A stretch of DNA of 64,000 nt from Chlorohelix sp037138995. GTDB lineage: Bacteria; Chloroflexota; Chloroflexia; Chloroheliales; Chloroheliaceae. This document shows positions 50,643 to 60,621 of this stretch, one piece after another. Position numbers and translations under genes: made by a program. The notes under the pieces are model-generated. The model ran no database searches, was not told the DNA's origin, and saw nothing but the letters and a program-made list of their open reading frames with translations. How positions within the stretch are numbered: position 1 is the first letter of the stretch; each line of letters begins with the position of its first letter. The stretch is taken from assembly GCF_037138995.1 (NCBI RefSeq), contig NZ_JBAXHI010000011.1, forward strand, positions 45,697-109,696, read 5' to 3'.

Positions 50643-51287
50643 TCAAATATTCTCTACGATTGGTGAGATTTTTCGAACGTGATGTACCTGCACCCCAAAG
50701 AGATGGTAACTCAACTCAACCGCCGGTCCAATTCCGAAGGCAATTACCAAAGTGCCGATTCCGACCACACCCCCCAATAGCCAACCTGCCAAAATAGCCG
50801 AGATTTCCATTATTGTTCTAATCAAGGCTACCCTGTAGCCAGTTTTACGAACCAGCGCCACCATCAGGCTATCCCGCGGACCAATTCCCAAAGCAGGGCG
50901 AGTATATAAGCCAGCGCCTAGACCAGCCAACAAAAGACACGCCAATACTAACAAACCTTGCGCCCACAAGCCAAGTGCGCTGAAAGTGGACAATATTTCG
51001 CTTTTCAGGATTATATCTATCCAGAACCCAATGAAAAAAATGTTGAAGAATGAGCCGATACCGGGCTTTGCTCCCAGCCAAAAGGCTATAAGAAGAATCA
51101 CCACCCCAGATACCTGTATGACCTGCCCAAGAGTTAGCGGAGTATGAAAGCTGATACCCTGATGCAGCACGTCCCATGCGGGTAATCCTAAATTGGAAGC
51201 TACCGAACATGAAATCCCCACTGCAAAAATGAACAAACCACAATTCAAAACCAACAACCGCCAAAGTAAATTCAGTAAAATTTTCAA
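50643..51287 (-). CDS. YczE/YyaS/YitT family membrane protein
   Basis: A 214-aa protein with five or six membrane helices. LFIFAVGISCSVASNLGLPAW and DVLHQGISFHTPLTLGQ, then GIGPRDSLMVALVRKTGYRV and FGIGPAVELSYHLFG, match the YczE-like group of COG2364. No transported substrate is established. The start is TTG at 51287 with AAGGG 8 bp upstream. It is 68 bp downstream of the lipoate-ligase-type gene, convergent with bchU. Confidence 0.85.
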   Translation of the reverse strand: MKILLNLLWRLLVLNCGLFIFAVGISCSVASNLGLPAWDVLHQGISFHTPLTLGQVIQVSGVVILLIAFWLGAKPGIGSFFNIFFIGFWIDIILKSEILSTFSALGLWAQGLLVLACLLLAGLGAGLYTRPALGIGPRDSLMVALVRKTGYRVALIRTIMEISAILAGWLLGGVVGIGTLVIAFGIGPAVELSYHLFGVQVHHVRKISPIVENI

Positions 51288-51355
51288 TAGGAACCCTTGT
51301 TAATATTCAGATGAAGCCAAAATTTGATGAGTGAATTATACCAGATGGACACTCT

Positions 51356-52207
51356 CTACATAAGGCGTTGATATTTGCCCGTTTCCAATTCGTGCGCTTG
51401 TGCCAATTCTGCTTCAGTCCAGACTGATTCGGTAAGGATTATATTGTGCTTTTGCGCTAGAGTCTCCTCAAAAGCTGAAAGTATCTCCTCCGGTTTAAAC
51501 TTACGCTCGTCAACATCAAACTCAAGAGCGGTCATACGAGTGTCGAGCAACTGCGCCAACCGAGTTTTTTCAGATGTCTCCAACGCAAGTGACTCCACCA
51601 ACCTGCCAGACTGTTTTTGTAGAGGCAACCCGCATTGTAAAAGCGTACCAACGCGCCGCCTTATTTGGGACAAGCCGACCAGTTTCAAGCCTTCCTCGCT
51701 AACCACTTCGTAAGGGGAAAGCGTGCCGAAGCAAATCAGGTTGGCAAGACGATAATCCTCGCGTTCCTGTTCAATTTCGCTATCGCGGGCGGTTCTTTGC
51801 TCACGTACTTCTGTAACTTTAGCGAGTCGCGCCCCCACCAAACCCAATTTAGAGAGGCTTTCAAGCCACACCTCGCCCAACCAGTGATAGGTTTCCACCA
51901 CATCAGTTGGAGCAAGCGGATGCTCTGGGGGGAGCGCAACATCTAGACTCAGAAATGACGGTTCTGCCAGAACCAACGCCCCACCAGAAGCACGTTTATA
52001 GATTTCCAGATTTTGCTCAGAACAAGCCGTATTATCAAGAATTGCAGGCTTTTGTGCCGTACCCAAAATTAACGCCGGAACATGTGCGCTATACCACCAT
52101 AGCGCCGGATGTTGCACATTCTGTAAAAGGCTCTCGCTCAAAGCCAATTCACGACCTGCCCCATAAACCGCCATAGCAGGGGTAAGTTGTCTCCAGACCT
52201 CAGCCAT
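51356..52207 (-). CDS. Lipoate-protein ligase/octanoyltransferase family protein
   Basis: A 283-aa member of the BPL_LplA_LipB fold. WWYSAHVPALILGTAQKP begins the domain and YKRASGGALVLAEPSF replaces the usual RRxSGGGAVYHD. The next block, NLICFGTLSPYEVVSEEGLKL with VGLSQIRRRVGTLLQCG, keeps the acyl-binding Lys. The Cys in LICFGTLSPYEV lies where LipM octanoyltransferases have their acyl-thioester Cys, so LipM or LplA function are both possible. No ribosome site is clear at ATG 52207. Confidence 0.8.
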   Translation of the reverse strand: MAEVWRQLTPAMAVYGAGRELALSESLLQNVQHPALWWYSAHVPALILGTAQKPAILDNTACSEQNLEIYKRASGGALVLAEPSFLSLDVALPPEHPLAPTDVVETYHWLGEVWLESLSKLGLVGARLAKVTEVREQRTARDSEIEQEREDYRLANLICFGTLSPYEVVSEEGLKLVGLSQIRRRVGTLLQCGLPLQKQSGRLVESLALETSEKTRLAQLLDTRMTALEFDVDERKFKPEEILSAFEETLAQKHNIILTESVWTEAELAQAHELETGKYQRLM

Positions 52208-52458
52208 TTACTTGCACTTTATCAGGGTTTTGGAGCTTGCTTACACGCTGGATTACTTCGACCATACGATAACAAGTAGGCTACAGGTAAGCATAATACT
52301 GATAATTTGCACTTTGCTCATATCCTTCCCTTTTCAAAAGGCGAGACTTCTTTGACTGCCGCTAATATTCAATTGCTATGTGCATTCCATAATTTGGCTA
52401 AATGCGACAAAATTGAGTAGAGGCTCAAGCAATTTCTCAATCGCCTGAGCCACATCGG

Positions 52459-54087
52459 TTAAGCAATATGCACGTTTACGCTATGATAGCCGCTGGATCC
52501 GCTGGGGAAAGGCGCAGCATTATCTTTAAGCTGCGGTGTACCCGTACCATCAGTAGCACGCACTGTTAGGGTCACAGGCTTGCCTGCGCCAACCGGAGTC
52601 CACGCAAATTGCCAAAGTTGCCAGCTATTCTGATTTATAGCTTCTTTAAGCCGCGCCTCTTGCCATGTATTCCCTCCATCGTTACTTATTTCCACTTTTT
52701 TGATGCCACGCTCTCCGGCAAAAGCAAAACCTCGTACCGTGACAGGTTCGCCACTGCGTAAATCGTCATTAGATTGGGGGAAAGTAATGGCGGATTCGGT
52801 TTTTATTACCGCGAGGTTATCCCAACCCTGCCTTTGCCAATAGCCTTCGTATTCGGTATCAATCAGAGTTATTGAGCGAATCCATTTAGCATTTTTCATA
52901 CCGTAGATGTCTGGTATCAGGGCGCGTACCGGAAAACCATGCGCTTGGGGCAAAGGTGCGCCATTCATCTCCCACACCAATAGAGTGTTAGGGTCTTGCG
53001 CTTTAGCAAGAGTTATACTATCGGTATAGCCGTCCGCACAGGTAAATACCAAATTTTTCACACCCGGTTTTACCCCTGCTTGCGCTAGAATATCCTTTAA
53101 CGAAGCACCTTTCCATTCGCCGTTCCCAATTAGTTGCCCACCCACCGAATTGCTGATGCAGGTCAGGGTATGAGCGCGGGTTACTGCGGATAAATTTTTT
53201 ATAGAAGCGTAATCAAAAGTAATAGGCTTATCTACCATGCCGTTTATTTCAAGTTTCCAATCAGCATCACTTACATTCGGGTCAATCACATTTTTGCTGA
53301 CACCATAGAAAGTATCAACCGGAGTGATTTCTCCCTTGCGCTTGTCACCTTCATAGCCATCGCCTAGATTAAACCAGTAGCCCGGGTTTTTGACCTTGAA
53401 CGCCCCAACTCCAATTCCAGCGGCAAGTGCAACCACGAAGAACGCGGTCAAGCCTAGCACAAAACGGCGGCGACTCGGCACATTTCCTATTACTACCTCG
53501 CTCTCGTCCCTTTCGCTAAGGACAGGAGCAACTTCAGAAGGTTCAGGCACAAGCTTGAGGATAAAATAACCTAAAGCCAAGCCGTAAAGTTGAAATAGCA
53601 GGAATGAGCTAATCAAAGTAATAGTTTGGTCTTGCCCTAAATCTGCGCCAGCAAAACCTACGCCCATCAACGGCAACCCGATAAGTGCAGTAATCACCCA
53701 AACACTGACGCTTAGAATGAAGCTATTGCGCCAGAGTATCTGCCTGTTCTCCACACTCGGCACAAACCAGAACAAGAAAATTGCCAGTAAACCACCCGCC
53801 CCAATTTGTCCCAGCAATACGCCGTAAAATAGCAGAGTCTTACCCAGCGAACCTATGGACTGAATGAAAAACTCCTGAATTTGCGCCGGAAAGAGGGCAG
53901 CAAGTTTATCCGAGAGGATATTAGCAAGGGTGCGAGGAATTACCCCTATAATCTGCAAAAAAAGCATCGTTAGGGTCATTGCAGCAGCAGCAAACGCGCC
54001 CGCTCCAAAAATCGCCCATTTATGTGTTTTATTCTCGAAATTGTAAAGAGCGGGACTGCTCCCGATTGTATCCTTTGTTAGCGCCAT
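52459..54087 (-). CDS. Membrane-anchored sulfite-oxidase-type molybdopterin oxidoreductase
   Basis: A 542-aa protein whose first 240 residues contain about five membrane helices and whose rest is an exterior Mo-cofactor domain plus dimerisation domain. The Mo-ligand Cys is in RAHTLTCISNSVGGQLIGNG. NLVFTCADGYTDSITLAKA and AHGFPVRALIPDIYGMKNAK follow. The C-terminal Ig-like dimerisation domain holds VRGFAFAGERGIKKVEIS and ARLKEAINQNSWQLWQFAW. It is probably an electron-donating or sulfite-oxidising enzyme at the outer face. GGAG precedes the ATG at 54087. Confidence 0.9.
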   Translation of the reverse strand: MALTKDTIGSSPALYNFENKTHKWAIFGAGAFAAAAMTLTMLFLQIIGVIPRTLANILSDKLAALFPAQIQEFFIQSIGSLGKTLLFYGVLLGQIGAGGLLAIFLFWFVPSVENRQILWRNSFILSVSVWVITALIGLPLMGVGFAGADLGQDQTITLISSFLLFQLYGLALGYFILKLVPEPSEVAPVLSERDESEVVIGNVPSRRRFVLGLTAFFVVALAAGIGVGAFKVKNPGYWFNLGDGYEGDKRKGEITPVDTFYGVSKNVIDPNVSDADWKLEINGMVDKPITFDYASIKNLSAVTRAHTLTCISNSVGGQLIGNGEWKGASLKDILAQAGVKPGVKNLVFTCADGYTDSITLAKAQDPNTLLVWEMNGAPLPQAHGFPVRALIPDIYGMKNAKWIRSITLIDTEYEGYWQRQGWDNLAVIKTESAITFPQSNDDLRSGEPVTVRGFAFAGERGIKKVEISNDGGNTWQEARLKEAINQNSWQLWQFAWTPVGAGKPVTLTVRATDGTGTPQLKDNAAPFPSGSSGYHSVNVHIA

Positions 54088-54300
54088 CTATATATCTCCA
54101 GCTTATTTGCTTTTTAATAGCCAAATTTATACGATAATTGTACAACATGCCGGATATTTAGTAAGCGGTAAAAGCTTAACAAAGTATTACAAAAATAACC
54201 TGTGATTTTTTATAGCTCTTGTCTATTCCTTTGAACCCAAGAATTGGAAGAAGAATGCCTGCTTAACGTGGAAATATCAACAGAACGCAGGGTTACTCTT

Positions 54301-57276
54301 CTATTTGAGCGGAGGTAGAAAGAACAAAGGACGAGATGGCAAGATATTAATATCACTAATCCGTTGACCTTCAAGGCTAAATTCATACAGACGCGCCACG
54401 CCCACCTGCGTATTCAGAGTGGGATTCTGTGGTTCGGTGCGCCACAAAGCAATAAATACTGCCCAATCGCCGTCTCCGGGGCGTATCACTTCTGCGCCCA
54501 TATCCACCCTATTACCATCCACTGTAACAGTAGTCTCTCGAAGCTTGGGGTCAAAAATAAATACAACCTTCCGCGCGGTTTGCGAACCTGTCAACGCAAT
54601 AGACCAGTTGCCAAAATGACCGGAGGGATGGGTACCCCAAGGACGGCGATACACATCCAAAGTCAGGGTATATTTGCCGGAAGTATCCGCGTTAAGAGAA
54701 GGAGTCAGAATCTCAAAAGCACTGATAAATTTATCACCATCCCGCCGACTGCCAGTATTCAGAATAGCGGGGCTACCAACGGTAGGGGATAAAGATTCGA
54801 TAGTCTGCGAAGTAGCATCGAGCAACTCTACGCGACTCAATTGCAAACTCTGTCCGGTTGCAGGCTCTATTGAGATTTTGTCACCCGTATTGAGATTGGA
54901 ACTACGCCAATTGGTTAACCCAACTGTTAAATTCAGGGTAATCTCACGGTTGCCTTGCCGAATAATAGCCTTTTGCGGGTAAAGAGTTGCCAGTGTTAGG
55001 GTCAGGTAACTAGTAACCCCGTTCGCTGTTTTACCCTTACCAACGCTATTGCCGTTGAATTTAACCTCATTTTTCCCGATTTCAAGCTCAAGTTTCCCAT
55101 TTATAGTGGCATAATCTCTCAACGAAAGGTCACGCCCAACATCGTAGGCGGCAAGAGAGGGTTCTTTGCGCTTGTAAAATTTTAACCCGTTACCGCCCCA
55201 AACCTCATCGGTTGCGATAAAACCATAAGGAGAAGGGTCTTCATCTGCGCCGAACAAACCATAATCTACCGCTGTCCCGGTGGGTGGGGAAGGCGGAAAG
55301 CGATAACCCACCCGGTCATTGCCGTACAGTTTATGCCCGAAACGCTGGAAAATGGTTTGCGTAAATTCGATTGTAGCGGGTTGAGTACGGCGATAGTCGC
55401 TAGTTATAACATTTTCGCCAGTCGGAATACTACGCGCCAGATTCAACATCCAAGGGTCATCTGCAAGTTCATAAACCTTGATTTTATCAGTCGAGAAATC
55501 TGCTGCCAGTGTCAGTTCTTTGGTATTTTTTATGCGTGGCTCGATTTTATCCCACGCGCCCGGAGGCAACGGCGTATTCTCATCATTCAGGTGGTACACC
55601 ACCCAGCGAACACCCATACCCTGTAACAGTGCAAGCGATTCTTTTGAAGGGAAATTATCGGTTATATCGCGCAAATCGCCATAAACAGGCGGCACATAAC
55701 CGCTCATGCCCCCTGCCAACGGTTGGAAATTCGACAGACTGTAAAAATTGCGAATTGCTGGACTATTGCGAGGGTCACGTTGGAAAGGCAACTCTATTAC
55801 TGCGCCGGAATTTTCAGGTTGCGCCAGCCAATTATAAACCTGTGGCGGATTGGGCAGGATTTTAGGGTTAATATAGGTGATTTCGCTATGGTATTCCCAG
55901 AACGCCCCGAACAATAGGATTGCCATAAGCCCAAACGGTAAGAATCTACGGATATTGCCAGAAAAACGCTGCCAGAATGTAACGCTCGCTGCTAGAAAAG
56001 CGACTCCCATACCCGCCAGCGCTGCCACCGCCAACGTAACAAACAAACCGTAGCGCATTACGGCACGCAAGCCCTTCCAGCCCGGCACATAATCAAAGAA
56101 AAACCCGTAAGGCATGGGTATTTCTGCGCCCCAAGCCTTCAGCGATGGACCAAAACTCATCAGCAGGGCAAAAATTGCTATCCCAAGCCAAACCCAACCT
56201 TCGCGCCGTATCAGCTTTATTGGCTCAGGCTCGGCAACTGCGCTGCTATCTCTTTTCTTGCGGTGCATGAATCCATAAATAAACGAGCCTACCAACCCAA
56301 CTGCGCCAAAAACTAGACCTAACGCGCCCGGAAAGAGTTTGCGCTCACCCCCAGTACCGCCGAAACGGCTCAGGGTAGCGCCCCAGAATAGGTTGTTATC
56401 TGTAGCTGCCAGATAAAAACGATAGTTGGCTGAAAATTGCTGCGCTTCGCTGCGGGTACGCTCCGCCGATTGGAGAGAGGCAACCTCAAAATAAGGGGAA
56501 GCTACCGGCAATACAAGCAAGCCCACCAACCCAACTCCTACCGCCAATTTTAACAACAAGGCTGGAGAGGGTAGCCGTTTGGTAGAAAGTTGCAGCAACA
56601 CCACGAAAACGGCAAACACCGGGGCAGTATAAAGTAAGTAATAAAAAGTAGAATAAGCCGTCAAGGTGTAGAAAATAACAAACCCGGCTACCAACCACCA
56701 ACCGCATTTTATTGATACTTTGAAAGGGCGTGAATCCTGTAGCAACAGTCGCCGTAACATCAAAAAACAGAGGGGCAACCATTGAGTAGAAAGTACATTT
56801 AGCTGACTGATACGCCCGATTCGATAAGGCGCAAAAGCAAATACCATGCCCGCCAAAAGCCCACCCAATTTACTCCCGCTAATATCTTTCACCAGAAGAT
56901 ACATAGTCCAACCGCTCAGGGCAAAACTGAACCAAGTTAGAACGTTATACGACAACACAAGATTATTGGTTAGGAAGAAAATCGGCATTGCCTGAAGGGC
57001 TGGCGCAATCATGGCATCGGCAAACGCCAGCGAATTGGTATAGGGATAAAACAGATTAGCGTTAAAAAGGTTGGCAGGGTCAGTGGTCAAGCTGTGAATC
57101 GTCCAGCGCATTGACCACATCTGGAGAAGGCTGTCTCCTTCGGTGACGGTGGAAACCGCCATATAAGCCGAGAGCGGGTACATTATAAAGAAGGAAACAA
57201 ACAGGAAAAAATAAAAGGAAAGCGCATCGGGATGCAGTAGGAAGTTTTTTAGTTTTAACGCGATTGACTTTGCCAT
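54301..57276 (-). CDS. Large membrane protein, GT-C-like, co-transcribed with murJ
   Basis: A 991-aa protein with about 11 helices in the first 450 residues followed by a long exterior domain rich in beta strands. LQMWSMRWTIHSLTTDPANL and LFYPYTNSLAFADAMIAPAL resemble the first exterior loop of bacterial GT-C and YfhO-like proteins. FAPYRIGRISQLNVLSTQWL is the next conserved part. The C-terminus (AVFIALWRTEPQNPTLNTQV) has no clear family. It begins directly after the murJ stop (TAAATG), so the two are translationally coupled, pointing to envelope polysaccharide or lipid-linked precursor work. Confidence 0.75.
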   Translation of the reverse strand: MAKSIALKLKNFLLHPDALSFYFFLFVSFFIMYPLSAYMAVSTVTEGDSLLQMWSMRWTIHSLTTDPANLFNANLFYPYTNSLAFADAMIAPALQAMPIFFLTNNLVLSYNVLTWFSFALSGWTMYLLVKDISGSKLGGLLAGMVFAFAPYRIGRISQLNVLSTQWLPLCFLMLRRLLLQDSRPFKVSIKCGWWLVAGFVIFYTLTAYSTFYYLLYTAPVFAVFVVLLQLSTKRLPSPALLLKLAVGVGLVGLLVLPVASPYFEVASLQSAERTRSEAQQFSANYRFYLAATDNNLFWGATLSRFGGTGGERKLFPGALGLVFGAVGLVGSFIYGFMHRKKRDSSAVAEPEPIKLIRREGWVWLGIAIFALLMSFGPSLKAWGAEIPMPYGFFFDYVPGWKGLRAVMRYGLFVTLAVAALAGMGVAFLAASVTFWQRFSGNIRRFLPFGLMAILLFGAFWEYHSEITYINPKILPNPPQVYNWLAQPENSGAVIELPFQRDPRNSPAIRNFYSLSNFQPLAGGMSGYVPPVYGDLRDITDNFPSKESLALLQGMGVRWVVYHLNDENTPLPPGAWDKIEPRIKNTKELTLAADFSTDKIKVYELADDPWMLNLARSIPTGENVITSDYRRTQPATIEFTQTIFQRFGHKLYGNDRVGYRFPPSPPTGTAVDYGLFGADEDPSPYGFIATDEVWGGNGLKFYKRKEPSLAAYDVGRDLSLRDYATINGKLELEIGKNEVKFNGNSVGKGKTANGVTSYLTLTLATLYPQKAIIRQGNREITLNLTVGLTNWRSSNLNTGDKISIEPATGQSLQLSRVELLDATSQTIESLSPTVGSPAILNTGSRRDGDKFISAFEILTPSLNADTSGKYTLTLDVYRRPWGTHPSGHFGNWSIALTGSQTARKVVFIFDPKLRETTVTVDGNRVDMGAEVIRPGDGDWAVFIALWRTEPQNPTLNTQVGVARLYEFSLEGQRISDINILPSRPLFFLPPLK

Positions 57277-58878
57277 TTAGCCCTTCAATTTGCGGCGCAC
57301 CGCCCCGAAAACAAGATTTAGCTCTTCCACTTTCAAAAGACGCAACGCCAGCAAATACACCACTGCCCCGCTGCCTGTGCCTACCGCCAACCCCAGTAAA
57401 TTGGGTAAAAACCCGCTGGCATTAAACCCATTCGTCAGAAAGCCTGCCACCAAAAAGGCTACCACCGCCATCAGTATCGAACCTAACCCGCTCTTCAGCA
57501 ACATATAGAATAGCCCGTTACCTCGCAAAGTTCCGAACAAACGGCGTAAAAGTACGAACATCACTAGCATATGTACCAGTTGTTGCAAACTGTTCGCCAG
57601 CACCAAACCGAGCATGCGTAATGCGCCCACGGGTAATAACCATGTACAAATTAGCGCAACCAACAGGTAAACCAAATTGGAGAATACTCCCACCAACACA
57701 GGGGTAAGGGTGTTTTTGCGAGCGTAAAATGAGAAAATAAGCATTTGGTCAAGAGCAGCGGCAGGCACACCGGGCAGATAACCCAGCAAAGCCACCAGCG
57801 TAAACCACTTGCTCTCGTCATTAAAGGCAGCGCGTTGATAAATTACGGTGATGGTTGGCAAAGCTAAAGCCAGTAACCCAAGCGTAGCCGGAATGACCAA
57901 CACCAGCAACAGACGCAAACCACTCATAAGGGTAAAGCGGAAACTATCGCTATTCTCATCATCTGCCAAACGCGAGAGAGTGGGCAAAATTGCCAGCGAA
58001 ATGGCGCTTCCCACCAGACCTAACGCGAATTGCTGAAGATTGGTGGCATAGCGCATTGCCGGAATCGCCTCCGAACCAGCTTGATTAGCCAGATTTCGGT
58101 CAACCACCAGCGCAAGGCTAGTTATAAGCAGTCCTAGAAATATGGGCAAATAGAGCTTTAGAATTTGCCGTACCGCTGGATGATTCCATTCAAGCGAAGG
58201 TTTTAAGGGAATATCGCGCAAACCGGGGGCTTGTAAAACAATCAGCAGGAAAGTACCGAATAATACGCCCAGCACCATGCTCCATACACCCAACCACCAA
58301 CCCAGCGAAATTGCCACTATGATGATGCCCAGATTGCGTGCCGCCAGCGAAATTGCCGACCAGACGAAACGTTGCAACGCCTGTAACGCCGCCGTCATTA
58401 TCGAGCTTACTCCCAAGAATACAATCGCCAGCAAGATTATGCGGGTTAAACCAACCGTAAGGTCTTTTATGTCGTCCGTTTCTTTGGTAGCCATAAAACG
58501 GGCTAAGGGGTCGGCGACAAGTTGCAGCAACGCCACTACGCCAATGAGAAAGAGCAAACCCAGCGTAAGCAACACATTGACTACTCGCCAGAACTCTGCG
58601 CGGTCTTCGGCGCGGGCGGCATAGCGGCTGAGAACCGGAACAAGGGCAGAACTAATTGCGCCACTCACCAGCAAATCAAAAAATATGCTCAGGGTGTTAT
58701 CGGCTATAACAAAGGCAGTGGCAAAAGCGGAAGTACCGAACAATGCCGCCAACACTGCATCTCGCAATAGCCCGAAGATGCGGGTTAGAATATTACCCAA
58801 AGAAATGATTATTGCCGCCCGGATGATTCCTCCGCTAAAGCGGCGTGGGGTAGGAGGAGTTAACTTGACTTGTGACAT
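57277..58878 (-). CDS. murJ: Lipid II flippase MurJ
   Basis: A MATE-like MOP-superfamily flippase that moves lipid II across the membrane. Fourteen or so helices are predicted over 533 aa; IISLGNILTRIFGLLRDAVL and ATAFVIADNTLSIFFDLLV show the typical N-terminal pattern, and LPGVPAAALDQMLIFSFYAR is the helix-7/8 region. The ATG at 58878 is used; the frame is open to a TTG at 58920 and both have weak ribosome sites. It is first in an operon with the large membrane protein. Confidence 0.9.
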   Translation of the reverse strand: MSQVKLTPPTPRRFSGGIIRAAIIISLGNILTRIFGLLRDAVLAALFGTSAFATAFVIADNTLSIFFDLLVSGAISSALVPVLSRYAARAEDRAEFWRVVNVLLTLGLLFLIGVVALLQLVADPLARFMATKETDDIKDLTVGLTRIILLAIVFLGVSSIMTAALQALQRFVWSAISLAARNLGIIIVAISLGWWLGVWSMVLGVLFGTFLLIVLQAPGLRDIPLKPSLEWNHPAVRQILKLYLPIFLGLLITSLALVVDRNLANQAGSEAIPAMRYATNLQQFALGLVGSAISLAILPTLSRLADDENSDSFRFTLMSGLRLLLVLVIPATLGLLALALPTITVIYQRAAFNDESKWFTLVALLGYLPGVPAAALDQMLIFSFYARKNTLTPVLVGVFSNLVYLLVALICTWLLPVGALRMLGLVLANSLQQLVHMLVMFVLLRRLFGTLRGNGLFYMLLKSGLGSILMAVVAFLVAGFLTNGFNASGFLPNLLGLAVGTGSGAVVYLLALRLLKVEELNLVFGAVRRKLKG

Positions 58879-58964
58879 TAATCCAGTCTGAGAGCTATTA
58901 CCAATATCAAAAATACCCAATGATTATGGGTCACAAGCCTTGTATCGTCAAGTTTGGGATATAA

Positions 58965-60344
58965 TCAGTCTTCATTACCCAAGAAATGTTCCTGTTCCTG
59001 CATCACCACCGGGAAACCAGAGCCACGTAGCGCATGCGAGGTTGGCTCATCTTCGCCTACGAAAAATGCTACATCCAGTTTGCGAGTGGCTCTTAGCTGC
59101 TGGATACGGGTAAGAACTTCAGGTTTGCGTAATACTTCGCCTTTTGCGCCTACAAGTAATAAGCGCGAACCAGATTCATAACGATTTAGTGTCTCTAACA
59201 ATTCCTCGCTCTCGGTATCTGGTTTCAGGATAATTTTCTGGCGGTCGGCATCTACTAATTTGTAATAGAGATAACCAACCAAGATTTTCAGAACTGCTAC
59301 CACCGGAACGGATAATAACAAACCCATCGGACCTAACAACGCGGCACCCGCAATAGTCGAGAAAATTACCAGAAGCGGGGGAAGTTCTAGAATTTTGCCA
59401 ACTAGATTGGGGATTACCAGATAATCCTCTATCTGACGCAAGATAAATAATACAATCGCAACCACTATTGCCAGCATCACGCCGTCCAACCCAAAGGAAA
59501 GACCCGCCCCGTGTGGCTGGAAATATGCCACTAAGCAGGAAATACCGATTGCAAGATAGGGTCCCACAAACGGAATAAGTTCTAATACGCCTACCATAAT
59601 TGCCAGCAGGATAGCATAACGAATCCCTAGAATTTCCATTATTATAAAGGAGCTAACGCTCATTATCAGTACGAGAAAAAATTGCGCTTTGATGTACGCT
59701 CCCAACACCCGGTCGGCACGTTCAAACAAGCCCAACATCTCGTTTCGCGCCAATAGAGGAAGCGTATCAAAAAAGTGCAGGACAGGACGTGCGCCCATTA
59801 ACAGAAAATAGAACGTTGTAATCAAGTATAATAGAAAATCAATGAGGAAACGGAAAGTGCCGGAAAGTAATTTAGGTCCGATTTCCTGAGCTATTTCAGG
59901 GAGGCGGTTCACTACCCCGTCAACTGCACTGATTACGGTATCCGATTGTACTTCTATACCAGCGATATTTATAGTCGGGCTTACACCCAGATTATCTTTA
60001 ACAGATTGCTGGATTTTTGGCACATCTTCGGATAGTATTTTTGCTTCCTGCTTTACCGCAGGGACTAACAAAGCTATTACCAACACCAGCGCCACAAAAA
60101 TTATCAAATAAAGAACCGCCGACCAAACCCAGCGAGGTTTTCCAGTACGCCACGTAAGATATTTAATAGGGTCATTAAAGATAAAAGCAGTAACCAATGC
60201 CCAAATAAAGGGAGGTAATATTTCACCTATCTTTAAAAGGAAAGCCACCAGCAAGCCCAACACTATAAAAACTGTAAGACGCTTCATTGTGGGTGAAAAC
60301 CTAAGCTCCTGAACAGATGGCAGCTTTTCGGTGTTATTTTGCAT
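58965..60344 (-). CDS. AI-2E family transporter with C-terminal soluble domain
   Basis: A 459-aa protein of the AI-2E/PerM family with about eight helices: RLTVFIVLGLLVAFLLKIGE, FIVLGLL, YLITTFYFLLMGARPVLHFF, and the family signature LELIPFVGPYLAIGISCLVA. DYLVIPNLVGKILELPPLLV follows. The last 100 residues are a soluble cytoplasmic domain (SRLLLVGAKGEVLRKPEVLT, LDVAFFVGEDEPTSHALRGS), an unusual extension. Members export small molecules or ions; the substrate is not known. GGAG precedes the ATG at 60344. Confidence 0.85.
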   Translation of the reverse strand: MQNNTEKLPSVQELRFSPTMKRLTVFIVLGLLVAFLLKIGEILPPFIWALVTAFIFNDPIKYLTWRTGKPRWVWSAVLYLIIFVALVLVIALLVPAVKQEAKILSEDVPKIQQSVKDNLGVSPTINIAGIEVQSDTVISAVDGVVNRLPEIAQEIGPKLLSGTFRFLIDFLLYLITTFYFLLMGARPVLHFFDTLPLLARNEMLGLFERADRVLGAYIKAQFFLVLIMSVSSFIIMEILGIRYAILLAIMVGVLELIPFVGPYLAIGISCLVAYFQPHGAGLSFGLDGVMLAIVVAIVLFILRQIEDYLVIPNLVGKILELPPLLVIFSTIAGAALLGPMGLLLSVPVVAVLKILVGYLYYKLVDADRQKIILKPDTESEELLETLNRYESGSRLLLVGAKGEVLRKPEVLTRIQQLRATRKLDVAFFVGEDEPTSHALRGSGFPVVMQEQEHFLGNED

Positions 60345-60621
60345 TGAATTTTCTCCAGAAAAGACGTGAATGAGGACGAAGTTTCACTTTCATCTTTTGA
60401 TGATGAGACAATATTGATAAATATTTAAAGTAGCTACAAAATTTATGCGAACAGATTACAAAGTAGAGTAGAATTAAAACAAATTATACTCTAGCCCTTT
60501 ATTCACGGCAATGAAACCGTACATCAAAGTCTTTTCAGACTGGCATATTATATTTATAATAAGGGGACAGTATTTCTAACTCTCAGCAAATATTAACCAC
60601 AGACAATGGAGAAACCAAAGT

